A DNA stretch of 64,000 nt from Thuidium tamariscinum (taxonomy: Eukaryota > Streptophyta > Bryopsida > Hypnales > Thuidiaceae): the NCBI GenBank assembly GCA_947034885.2, contig OX344752.2, positions 10,044,001 to 10,108,000 on the forward strand, given 5' to 3'. The translations under genes and the position numbers were made by a program. Below are positions 47,901-57,870 of this stretch, in pieces. The notes under the pieces are model-generated. The model did no database searches and was not told the origin of the DNA. It saw only the letters and a list, made by a program, of their open reading frames with translations. Within the stretch, counting starts at the first letter, position 1. Each line of letters opens with the position of its first letter.

Positions 47901-48173
47901 ATCCTTAATATTTGCATTGAGGACATCGCCATGGATATGGAGGACAAAAGACAGGGTGCCTACGACGAGGTCTTGAAGTACTTGGTTCAGGTGATCTCTT
48001 CAAACATCTTTGCTCAAATTTATTTTACTTGTTGTCAATGATATGAATGCTAAGCACCAAAGTTGCTATAATGAAACATTGAAGAAAATTTTCTCTCTGC
48101 TCCACAATTATATTTTGTATTGAAGAATTTTTGTATTTGAAAGAATTGGTAAGACAACAAGGCAAAATTTACA

Positions 48174-48195
48174 ATTCCGTCAGATCCGACGGAAT
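48174..48195. repeat. Palindrome with CCGTCAGATCCGACGG core
   Basis: A 22-bp palindrome with a single mismatch, in intron 6 of the large accessory gene. It shares neighbouring ACAA..AAGGCAA sequence with the copy at 50381. Confidence 0.88.
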
Positions 48196-49306
48196 CACCT
48201 AAACCACTATTTTTTTTGTTTTTTTCCTACTCAACATTACCTACTTTCATATGCTTTTGTTTTCTCTAGAAGTTGTTGAACATTTTGACAAATGAAATTT
48301 CTCTTTTAGCTCAGACTTTTATTAAAATGATCCTAAAATTCCTAATGTTGTATTAAATATTATGAATCTGCTTTGAAAGATAGGAAAGTATGCAATACTT
48401 ATATATTGCAATTCTATTGAAATGTGCTTTTGCAGATGGCAGTGGGCAAAACTCGCATGTTTGAAGGTGTCGCAAATTCAAGGGCTGGTGTTGATGTCAT
48501 CTTCATTGACTGTCCAGAGAACTTGCCTGTGCCAGGCATTTCTCTTACGCCGAAGGAGGTGCCAAATTGGAATACGGATTTAGAAGCTAATGCTTTGCAA
48601 TCCGCATGCACCTTTGCAGTAGAGCATCTACACGATGATGGATGCATCATTGTGTTTCACTCCTTCAGCATTGCATCCAGGGAAGATCTAGCAGGAGTTT
48701 GTGAAGCATTTGACTTCAAGAAGAAGAAGGACTGGCTAGGCATGAACCGCATGCATCTCACCTCGCCAACGGACACTACAAAGACGGTAATTTCAGTACA
48801 GATGCTTCAGTTTTGTAACCTATTTTCTTTTAAAATTCTATTCATTGATCTCTAATGTTCTTGTGTCATATATGTTGCAGACACAGAAGTTTGGAGTCAC
48901 TCTCCTTGTCAAGGACCTCAAAGCAAAAGGTGAATCCAAATTTGCTTTCAAGCGTACTGAGATGATGAAGAAGGCTGGGGTGGATGTCGAGAATGATGAC
49001 AAGTTGATGAATTACATGCATGCAGATGACATCTCCATGAATGGGAAGAAGCCATAGAGAGGCCCACGTGAAAAAGATCCGAGGTTCTTCACCCTCCTCC
49101 TTGAAGCCACAAGCAATGAAGGCGATGTCATTGTGGACTGCACGGCATCCACAAGTTTGTCTTCAGTTTGAATATTTCACACTTCTATGTCATTGTAACA
49201 ATTTTGTCACCTCTCTAACACATTTTTTTTACATGAATGCCCTAGGTGCTTGCATTTTGGCTTGTAGAGGAACTGGCCGCAACATTCTAGCTTTTGAGGG
49301 GGACAA

Positions 49307-49649
49307 CATAAGAGGATTTCTGGGCCCCCAAGAGACCGTTTCAGGGGTGTTCCCCGAAATTGTTCCCACTGCTGCAGACCAGCACCCTGCTGGTCTGAAT
49401 TTTTGAATTTTGAAAAAAAAAAATTAATTTTTTTTTTTTCAAAAAACTTCAGAATGCATTAAATAGAAAAAAAATGATTCAAAAAAATATTTTAAAAATA
49501 TTTAATATTTAATTAAAATTAATAAAAAAATATTTTTTTCCGACGTGGCAGTCGCTCGACCACATCAGCATCGCGTTCCCAGCGTTCCCAATGCGTTCCC
49601 AGCGTCTGGGAACTCGCAGTCTCTTACAGGAGCTAAAAATCCTCTTATG
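49307..49649. mobile_element. MITE/foldback (CATAAGAGG ends) inserted in an accessory-gene exon
   Basis: 343 bp with ends CATAAGAGGATTT and AAATCCTCTTATG, and inner arms CAAGAGAC / GTCTCTTA and a poly-A/T core. A relative in the opposite orientation lies at 61938-62221 (shared GGGAACTCGCAGTCTC and TCATAAGAGG sequences). Removing it joins FEGD to DVFNAILK, continuing the methyltransferase-like frame, so it interrupts an exon right after the SAM-binding motif. Confidence 0.85.
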
Positions 49650-50148
49650 AGATGTTTTCAATGCCATTTTGAAGCCCATGAAGAAGTCATCACCCTCAAT
49701 GGCAGTGGCTCCAACCCCCGAGGCAACAGTGGACTTGACAATGGATGTGCAAGACGCGCCTATTGTGCCTCGCAAGTTTGTTCGCAAGGGAAAATCCAGT
49801 AAGTAAGTGGAAACTTCTTTCATTCTTTATTATTTTTCTTCATATCACATTTGCAAAGACTAATATAATGTCTTCAATTTTTGCAAAGGTTGTGGATTGA
49901 TCTTGAGAGAGGTCATGGAACAAAATCAAAGGCTTGTCATTAGTCCAGAGAAGCCTTTCGAGCTACCACCCTATGCTGAGCAGATGGCAAGTGCCTTTGC
50001 AAATTTTGGTTGTTCCAAATCAAAACGACGCAAAGACACTTACGCCCTCAATGTCTTACAGTTTATAGATGCTTCTGCATCTGAGGGACGGGAGTCCTCA
50101 GAGTCCTCTACAGGGTCAGATTCAGTGACTGAGTCCACAGCCACTTAG

Positions 50149-50819
50149 ATTCTTGAGATTGACTAATCTCTTGAATCTTACTATTGTGTATTATTTAGAT
50201 TTTATTTGGATTGGATTTGTGTGTTTTATGGCTACTTCTGGAAGTCTCAAATTTCTCTTTCTATATATTTGATTTTTGTTTTGAAAACATCTAAGGCAAT
50301 GGCTCTTGCTAGTTCTTCCAAAACCTACACCAAAAATAAATAAATAAATAAATTTTGAGGCAAGAAGGCAACACGTACAATTTCGTCGGATCCGACAAAC
50401 CCTTACGTATTGACCATCCAATTCTTTCTCTTCATTATACATCTCAAAATCAATCTTCTTTCAAAAACACCTAGATTGACTTATTTAGTGAATGAGTTGC
50501 ATCAAATTAGAGTATTTCCAATGCCTTCTGTGATTTCAAGGTTTGGGTATTTATGAGATGTTCTTTGCTGTTTTCATTTTGCCTTCACATTCCTTAATTT
50601 ATCTCTATATAAAAAAGATTTAATATACCCATTAAAGCTAATCGACAATATAAACCTAAGTGCTCTGATTCTCACAATTATATTTTATATCCCTACTCTT
50701 GTGTATATAATGTCCATGATCTTAGGTGTATGCAAAGAGAAAATGAAGAAGAAAACAAAAAGTGACTTCTGTAGTCCCATCTTTGAAATAGACATCATAT
50801 CTTCTTCGTCGCCTAAACG
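50149..50819. other. MULE 3' non-coding region
   Basis: AT-rich DNA between the last accessory exon and the right terminal repeat, with TAAATAAATAAATAAA at 50336 and the palindrome at 50381. No gene seen. Confidence 0.5.
50381..50399. repeat. Palindrome TTCGTCGGATCCGACAA
   Basis: The last member of the GTCGGATCCGAC family, 235 bp downstream of the accessory-gene stop and inside the MULE. Confidence 0.85.
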
Positions 50820-50970
50820 TTGAAAGTCCACGAGTATAGGTACTAAACTCTAATTTTGGTTACCCTAAAATCCACGATCATAGGTGGTCAATTCAAAATT
50901 TTTTCAAAATAAATTTCCCGCTCACAGGCTCACAGGCTCCTGCTCCCCCGCTCACCTGCTAGCAACCCTG
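50820..50970 (-). repeat. Right terminal inverted repeat of the MULE
   Basis: Reverse complement of the left end: CCACGATCATAGG and an AT-rich stretch, then CCCGCTCACAGGCTCACAGGC, CCGCTCACCTGCTAGC. The CTCACAGG unit is tandemly repeated. The outer 13 bases match the left tip at 9 positions. Confidence 0.82.
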
Positions 50971-50984
50971 AGCTAATCCTTAAC

Positions 50985-51640
50985 CCCTAATTGCCCAAAG
51001 CCTGTTTTGAGTGATTTGGAATTTGCTCTAAATTGAACAAAATGCCAACATTTTCATAAGTTGTATCAATTTTTTTTAAATTGTAATTGTACCAATTCGA
51101 ACTAGACATGTTAGAGATCTCGTAGGAAAAGAAAACACAACAATATCACTTGTAAAGTGAAAGATTATAATGTTTGACCATGAAGGTGTTAAAACTGCAA
51201 AAAACTTTCAACCCTCTTTTCAAAAGTCAAATCTAAAAAAATGGTGACCAAAAAAATGTAAGGTTAAAGAGCCTAACATGTGTAACCCCAATCAACTTGT
51301 CGCTTGTTAAAATCTACACCGTAATTTTTTTAAATGAATTTTGAATGTGATTTTTGATCCAAGATCTAGTGTATTTGAGGCTCATTTCCAAGAGCTCTCA
51401 ACAGTATGGGAAGTCAAGATTGCAATGGGTACCCTTGTACAAAATCTTCAATAGAAAAATCACTATTGATTATTTTCAAGATTGGATTTTTGATGCTAAA
51501 ATTAAACTTCAGAAAGAAATTTTCAAAAATATTAAACTACTAAATATAGCAACTCAAGTGGTTTTGTTTTGTTTGACTTTAAAGTTTTGCAAACACCAGA
51601 TTTTGGTGCCTTGGGCATTTAGTGTTTAAACAATGCTGAA
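50985..51640. repeat. Dispersed repeat paralogous to 30614-32215 (empty site)
   Basis: Starts TTAACCCCTAATTGCCC just outside the MULE target duplication and ends near TTGGGCATTTAGTGTTTAA. It carries a single TTAA at 51189-51192 where the other copy holds the 925-bp element. Confidence 0.82.
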
Positions 51641-52099
51641 GCCATTTTCTAATTGATGAATACCAAAGAATCTTTCTATGTAGAACATAATTGCAATCAT
51701 TCATCCTTGGAATTAGGGATGGAAAAGGAAGATCTTCTACAATGCTTTGAATTCCAACGTGTGTTTTTAAATTTTTTGGAACCAATGATTCCCACAATAT
51801 CAAAATTCCTCAATTCCACACCCACTGGCTCGTTGTTTAGGGGTTCATGCCTGGTTTTATTTATTAGTTTAGAATCCGATGACCATTCCACTTTGATTCT
51901 GGAAGCAAACACTGCTCAAGCGGACTGTTTCTCTTCAACAAATTTTTCTTGTAAGACGAACTGACCTAAACAGTTCAAAGTGTCACAAAACTGGCGAAGG
52001 TTAGCGCATACGAATTTAATTGGAAGGGCACTCTGTTGTTGGCTGAATGAAAATGCCAAAGCATCAACAAAGAAAAGGTAATTCAAACTGGAAAACAAT

Positions 52100-52880
52100 G
52101 CGTCTCATATCATGACAAGTGAGTTATTCCAACGTCAAGGTCGATCTGAGAAGACTAGCCAGGCGATGAACCGCATTTGAGACCTCCACTTGCTTTCTCT
52201 TCCCGTGAGTGACGGCCTTCCAGTAACTCCATCGCCACAGACTGGCATCACAAGCGATCCGAAGCCCAAAGCGATCCGAATCTTGTCCTGCGCAGTAGCT
52301 GATGAATTGAAAGGTCCAAAAATCATATTACGGGTTGTCATGGCACCTCCAGGTTCCAGATTTTCCTAGGGAATGAAAGGAAAAAGTGAGCCAATCGGGT
52401 TGCTGGATGCCGGAGGTGCCGTGACACCCCAAGGGCAGAAGATGAACCCTGAAGTTCGTTCACCTCTCACAGACCTGGCTGAAATAGTCTGCGCGCTTGT
52501 CAGCCTTTGACTGCAATGGAGGGGCAAGAAAAGTGCCGCAGTAGGGTGAAACTACGAGCGAAAGATCAAATTTTCCCAGGGAATGAATCCCAGGGAACCT
52601 GCGGAGGTGAAGAGAGCTACAGTGATTTTCCCAAGGAATGAATCCCAGGCCTGACACGGAAGACAAATGGAAACTTGCCATGTGGACGTTCCCAGGGAAT
52701 TCCTCAACAAGTGAAGGTGCCGTGACAACCCCTATTGCGTGTATGGAGGATGTGCCAAGTGCCGACACAGATACTGAATGAAATGAGAAACGCGAGGTAG
52801 ACCCCAGTCACAGCAGCAGAGTACAAACTGCAGTTCCGCACGTCGATGCCCAGAATCCCAAGGCACGGGGAGTCTGCTTC
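52100..52880. other. Copy-B-specific block with TTCCCAGGGAATGAATCCCAGG-like repeats
   Basis: Not seen in copy A. The phrase TTTCCCAGGGAATGAATCCC or close variants occur near 52572, 52630 and 52690, with a decayed one at 52362, so spacing is near 58 bases. GC is moderate. The minus-strand ORF 52135-52341 has protein-like composition (MTTRNMIFGPFNSS...), but I cannot name it. This may be a remnant of an older gene. Confidence 0.45.
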
Positions 52881-53059
52881 TTCCCATCTTCCGAGCTTAC
52901 ACCAAGTGTTCTAAGCACCCACGGAAGTCCGGCACTGTGGCAACAACGAATAGGAGAGGGAGACGTGTTGCGTCAGCCTAGTCCAGGGACTGACAGAATT
53001 GGCCGAAGACACGTCCCTGATTGAGCTCTAAGTGCCTGCTAGTATTTCAGCTTCCAAAC

Positions 53060-54506
53060 AATTCTCGTTCAGATTATATCGATCCTTCCGTCCTTCTCCC
53101 TACACCACTTGGTCTTTCTGTTTGTACGCCACGCCGCTTCCATTGGGATTCGGATTGGGATTGCGCAGATTGAGCAAGAGCGAGGGTCTTGCAGACACAA
53201 AACCGAGTTCAATTTGTGGGCAATCTGGAAGTGCATCCAGTTTCAGGCACCGATTGACTCATGATCCCAATTTTGTTAATTTGGATGCACGAAGCTGCCT
53301 AGCTCCAGGGGTGCGTTCGAAAGCTGTCGATTTCGTGGAGAAGCGGCTGGTTTCTTTGGCCTCTTTGCGAAATTTCCGGTGAGTTTTTCAATTTGAACGT
53401 TGGCAGCGAGTGTTGTGCTTGGGAGAGTGGCATCGTATCATGCTTGGGAGTGATGGGAGTTAGTTTCCCTTTTCCCTTTCTCCTTCAGCGTAACTAAACT
53501 GATTTTCTTCTCGTTGTTTCTGTCTGTACGCCTTGCTGCTAGGGCTTCAGGCTTGGTCTTCACATCGCGCAGAGTCTCGCCGCCGCACAAGGGTTTGTGA
53601 GCCATTTGGAAGGCCAGTGGCTGTCACTGATTCATGATCCCAGTTTCATTCAGGTGCTCGGCTCTAGCTCCTGGGATTCGTTCAAAAGCTTTGGTTGGTG
53701 CAGAGGCTGCATTTTGTGGCAATTTGCGGGATTAATTGGTGGTGAATCAGGATTTAATTTGTGCTTGGGAGCATGTGTTGCATGCAAACAAGTGATGAGA
53801 GTTTGCTTTGTCATCTTCTCCCCATTTCCTTGCAGTCCTCTCAAAAGAGCTTTACTTGGCACGTGCAGCATTTTTTGTTTCCTTTTTCTGTGAGCTTGTG
53901 TACCATTTGATCTACTTCCAATACTGTACTATATTGCAATTCTTTTTGGTGTCCATTTGGTAGCATTTCTTGTACTATACAGAATAAGTGGCCAATTTCG
54001 TTAAAATGGTGGTATTCCAAATGCCATTTTTCAGACCGCGTAGTCTGAACTAAAAATTGATATCTAAGACAAGTATAGATTTTCAGACATCTATGGCATA
54101 TATAGATTTCCAAATCTATGACAGATTTAAATTTCAGATCACGTGGTCTAAAACATCTTGGACAAGTATGGATTTTAGAAATCTACAACACATATAGATT
54201 TCAAAAATCTATGACAGATGTGGATTTCAGACCGCGCGATTTGAACTATCAAAAGTGTCAAATTAATGGAATACCGCCATTTTAACGAAATTCGCCATAT
54301 AATCTTCTAAGCTCAACTTCAATCAATTGCCATTGTGGACCTCAATTGTTGTGGTTAGCCCACCAAGTTCAAATCCATACTCCTGACCATCATGTTTGTG
54401 AAGTGGTTTCTTGTGAAGCACATCTAATTATTGTGCATTTTTTTGTTACAGGAAGCCTTCCAATTGACAAGGGCCTTGAAGCCTAGTGATCTTGAAGAGA
54501 GCATCC
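53060..54506 (+). promoter_or_regulatory. Promoter/leader of kinase B with two repeated units and a MITE
   Basis: Two units (near 53075 and 53500) carry the same TGATCCCA.TTT landmark and donor-like GTGAGTT (53378) or GTGAATC (53737) as copy A, which has three. TTTTTTGTTACAG at 54439-54451 is a good acceptor 55 bases before the ATG, supporting a 5' UTR intron in this family. A MITE at 53989 interrupts the interval. Confidence 0.5.
53989..54297. mobile_element. MITE (TGGCCAATTTCGTTAAAATGG ends) in the kinase B leader
   Basis: 309 bp; the right end is CCATTTTAACGAAATTCGCCA. The inside repeats CAGACCGCGTAGTCTGAAC-like and ATAGATTTCAAAAATCTATG-like small palindromes. Copy A passes from GTCCATTT to TCTAAGTTGAGCTT without it, an empty site. 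The target duplication is unclear. Confidence 0.87.
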
Positions 54507-55853
54507 ATGGCTAATGAGTCCAACCTACATGCAGCCCCAATCTCTACAGAGTTTCACTCAATGCATATTGAGAGCATGAAGGCAACCTTAGAAACGTTGG
54601 GTGTGAATGATGAGTATGCAAAGCGGAAGGTGGAGATTGAATTATCCAAAGTGCATTGGAGTGAGGTGGCAAGTACATACTATACAGCTATGGAAGGTCC
54701 AACCTTGGACTCATCTTCCATCTTATTGCCAAAGTGGGTTCATGAAGAAGGGACACCAGAGTGGAAGTTGGAGGTTGCTGAAGACAACAAGCATGTGTTT
54801 CGAAGTCTTCAGGAGAAATTACCCGGGGGATTTTTCATTGATGAAAATGATCTAGGACCCAATTCTACTCAACAATTGCCTAGGTGGATGATTGATGATA
54901 ATGGTGTTCCTTTTCCATGGGAGTTTGGATTGAGTTGTGTGACTCCATTTGCAAAGGGAGGCCAAGCAGAACTCTTTCATGCTCACATGATAGATATGAA
55001 TGATGGTGAGAAATTTGAAGATTTTGTTATGAAGGTATTTAAGGAGGAGATGCCATTGAGAGACCTTCTCAAATTCTTTCCCATTACCATGTTTTCTAAT
55101 GATAAAACATGCATTGAGGGCATATTTGGAAGAGAATTCAATAATTTGAATGTTATAGCTGGTGCACGATTGTTGAAGTCCACTAGAAGATTTGCATTCT
55201 TTATGGCGAGAGCTTGGGGGGACTTGCGGAAGTTGATCGATAAAAGAATGTTACATTTCAACAATCAAGGCCCACCATTTCCAAATGATATAGCTTTTTA
55301 TATCATACATTGAATTGGCAAGGGTATGATGGAATTGCATGAAAGAGGTGTCATTCATCGAGATTTCAAAGCTGCCAATGTATTAGTATTTGGGACATAT
55401 GATAGAGAGAAAAGGTTTTATTCTATAGTTGACCCAATGCACTTGCAACCACACCAATTTTTTTGCGTAGTAGCAGACTTTGAATGCTCCATTGGAATTG
55501 TGGGGACGGGATTTTGGAGGGCCCCTGAAATATTAGAAGCTATGAAGAAGCGGAATATTTCCCAAAAGCCGGAATTGTTCACCAAACAAGTAGATGTCTA
55601 TAGTTTTGGAATGACTTGCTACGAGATCTTATCAGGTAAAATGCCTTTTGAAGAACTAAGAAGAAATGACTATGATAGGGTCATTGGTGGTGCAAGGCCC
55701 AAGTTGCCTAGCCAAATTCCACCTTGGATGGTGGATTTGATAAATAGGTGTTGGCACCAAAATCCTTCAATGAGGCCACCATTTGAAGAAATTGTTGGGA
55801 TCCTTGAAGCTTATGTTCCACAAGAAGTAGAAAGTGAAGAGGAAGATTTGTAG
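54507..55853 (+). pseudogene. Kinase paralogue of 22831-24180 with an in-frame stop (TGA, codon 269)
   Basis: Aligns end to end with kinase A. Start ATG 54507 (MANESNLHAAPI). Codon 269 (55311-55313) is TGA where kinase A has CAA (Gln in YFIHQIAKG), a two-base difference. The frame then runs open to 55853 with no frameshift. Without readthrough the product is 268 aa and lacks the catalytic loop. Downstream, HRDLKAANV has become HRDFKAANV; VADFECS and GTGFWRAPEIL are kept. The last third (from 55495) is far more similar to kinase A than the first third. Candidate outcomes are pseudogene, truncated N-terminal protein, or a sequence error at one codon. Confidence 0.85.
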
Positions 55854-56849
55854 GAATTATTTTTGGCATTACTTGCAATAGTTGTTGATGATTATTATAT
55901 ATAGCATTATATATACACAAAATTGTAGAAAGACATGTTTAATTCTTCCTGTGGATTTTTTGGTTGTAGAAAGTATTTATTATTTTATTTACCTAATTTT
56001 GGATTTAATGAAAATTAAATAAATATTTTATCTAATAATTTTAAAAAAATCTTATAGAATTTGAAGGTGCTTAGGTGGTTGAATGTTGTTAAGTTTCCCA
56101 ATCTTGAAAAAGACCACTTGTTTTATGGATGTGTTGTTTTTTTGATGTGTGGTTTGACAGGGCAAAATTTTTAACTTGTGTTATGATTGCTAACTACTTT
56201 TTATGAAATGTGTGATTTGGGAAGATTTATGGTCACAAGATATTAAAGTAATCTTTCACAAAAGCAATTGTGGATTTAGAGGTGTTAATTTAATCTAAAG
56301 TTCTTATTCAATGCCATATTAGCCACAGTTGGAACTGAGTGATGATATGAAGTCATTATATGAAACATTTTTTTGATTTGAAATATTAAAGACCTTAAGA
56401 TCATTTCCAAATTCATTCAAATGAACCCTTTAAGGACTCGTCGACCACTTTTTGGTTGATTTTTGCACTCTCTGTCTAATATTGTTCAAAATATATTCGA
56501 TCACAAAAATCTCAAAGTGTATTGCAATCAAAGTGTCTTCATGCACTTCAAACAAAATCAACTTCAAGAGAATTGGAGCATTGATGCATTAGATATGAGG
56601 TTGCAAACTCAAATGGCCTAGACCCTAAAATGGGTAATGTTCAACAAAAATACAAAAAAATATCAAAAAACTTGTGAGATTTTTTTGTATCTTGATGTCT
56701 TCACAAGGCTTAAGTGTTGATTTGTGATCTCATGAATGCCTAAAGTAAACTTATGCATTGAAATTTATGTGGCGCAAATTCTAAAGGATTATTCAAGTCA
56801 TTGATTTTTGAGGATTAAAGGAAACAACTCAAATTCCAACAAGGCTCTA

Positions 56850-57870
56850 AAAGCAAACATGATTTAGAGGTATATTTTTCTTTCTTTAATGTACTAAATC
56901 TGCACATTTTAGAAGGGTATTGCTTTTGATGACCACAAATGACCATGGGTGATTGCAAGAAACACTTGTCCTATTTGTTGCATTTTACTACAATACTTGT
57001 GACTTTTTCTGGAGTACTTTAAAATTAGAAAATTAATTTGAAAAATATTTGAAAAATATGAATAATGTATAGAACTCTAAAATGAAGGTTTTCACCAAAG
57101 GAAATTGATAGAAAAATTCTCTAAGTAGGAGAACTTAAAAAGCACCAATCCTCAAGAAAATACATATCTTCATGCTTTAATTCAGGAAAATTAGTAAAAA
57201 TAAATAAATACAAAAAATAAAAAGTTGAAATTTGCAAAAACTCTATGGAGATGGTCATTAATCAAAAAAATTGCTAAAATAATAATTTTTATGTTTAAAA
57301 ATGCAACCAAAAGGAAGCTCACTTTGTGGACTTCCACACGACATAAAAATAACTTTTTTCAAAATCCCTCATGTGGAGAGCTTTAAGTATATTAGAAGAC
57401 CATCTCATATAAAAATAATTAAAAAAAGGTACTCCTCAGTGACTAAAAACCCCTAAACTACCAAGTGTGACATTCAATCACTAGTACTATTTTGAAATCA
57501 AACTATTTTTGAAAATTATGAAAAAATTATAGAATGTGTATGGTACCTATGAATATCTCTCCTATGAATCTTGAGTCATTTGGAGCCAAAACATAGAAGT
57601 TATGGCCAAAAAACAAATCAGCACACTAGGTGTGACAGAAAATAGGACAAGTGTTTCTTGCAATTGCCCCCATTTTTTGTGAACTTGAAAAATTTATAAC
57701 TAATTTCAAAAAGATTCAAAAAATATGAAACAATTTGAGTTAGATGCCTATTCTACTTGCCTCTTTAGAAAAATTTATTGAAAAATATTTAAAGATATTC
57801 CGCCTCCCCAAAATTCAATTCTAGCCCTCAAAAGGTTGATTTATGGACCTTCTATTTTATTTATAGCAAT
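56850..57870 (+). repeat. Dispersed repeat paralogous to 33545-34056, holding a MITE
   Basis: AAAGCAAACATGATTT to GGACCTTCTATTTTA follows the other copy in order. It lacks the CACTA MITE found there and has instead the element at 56947. Confidence 0.85.
56947..57669 (+). mobile_element. MITE family with 4-bp target duplication (copy 2, TSD CCAT)
   Basis: 723 bp; ends GGGTGATTGCAAGAAACACT and AAGTGTTTCTTGCAATTGCCC. CCAT is duplicated at 56943-56946 and 57670-57673. The paralogous empty site at 33637 reads GACCACGAGTGACTAC with no duplication. No coding capacity. Confidence 0.92.

Larger units (their letters stand above)
45147..50148 (+). pseudogene. Large MULE accessory gene with DNA-methyltransferase-like C-terminus, two in-frame stops
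   Basis: Exons: 45147-45820, 45936-46128, 46226-46420, 46513-46704, 46841-47076, 47309-47990, 48436-48786, 48881-49154, 49246-49306 continuing after a MITE at 49650-49798, and 49889-50148. All GT-AG phases agree; about 1,090 codons. The N-terminal half is unrecognised (acidic start GDEGEEDIEIVIQ; DGNHKRIAWMNYISKHS; YFKLELEAKGA). Exon 6 has a long charged helix (KKQAEKEAEKEKEEKTKAK). The C-terminal part looks like a beta-class N6-adenine/N4-cytosine methyltransferase: VDVIFIDCPEN in the place of the DPPY motif, LHDDGCIIVFHSFS as the next strand, then RFFTLLLEATSNEGD and VDCTAST|SACILACRGTGRNILAFEGD as the SAM-binding motif with the GR..xE.D ending. Catalytic DPPY is replaced by DCPE. In-frame stops: TAG 45468-45470 and TAG 49055-49057. 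No frameshift apart from the MITE. Confidence 0.72.
34765..50970. mobile_element. 16.2-kb Mutator-like element with transposase and accessory genes
   Basis: The left end CAACGACGCTAGCG and the right end CTGCTAGCAACCCTG are inverted copies. Homology continues inward for roughly 200 bp: GAGCCTGTGAGC and GAGCGGGAAA blocks, then CCTATRAYCGTGGATTTTA. The flanks carry a 9-bp near-duplication, AGTTAATCC at 34756-34764 and AGCTAATCC at 50971-50979. The element holds a transposase gene on the minus strand, two accessory genes on the plus strand, a GC-rich minisatellite and six palindromes. Nine-base duplications, long terminal repeats and a SWIM-finger transposase define Mutator-like elements. The large size and the methyltransferase-like gene are unusual. 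Premature stops indicate it is now defective unless they are suppressed. Confidence 0.88.
51875..56396 (+). repeat. Segmental duplication, copy B, left part
   Basis: Collinear with 20831-24735. It includes the repeated 5' units and the kinase gene and breaks after GAAATATTAAAGACCTT at 56396, where copy A continues directly into AAAAGTTTAATTAGAG. Confidence 0.85.
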
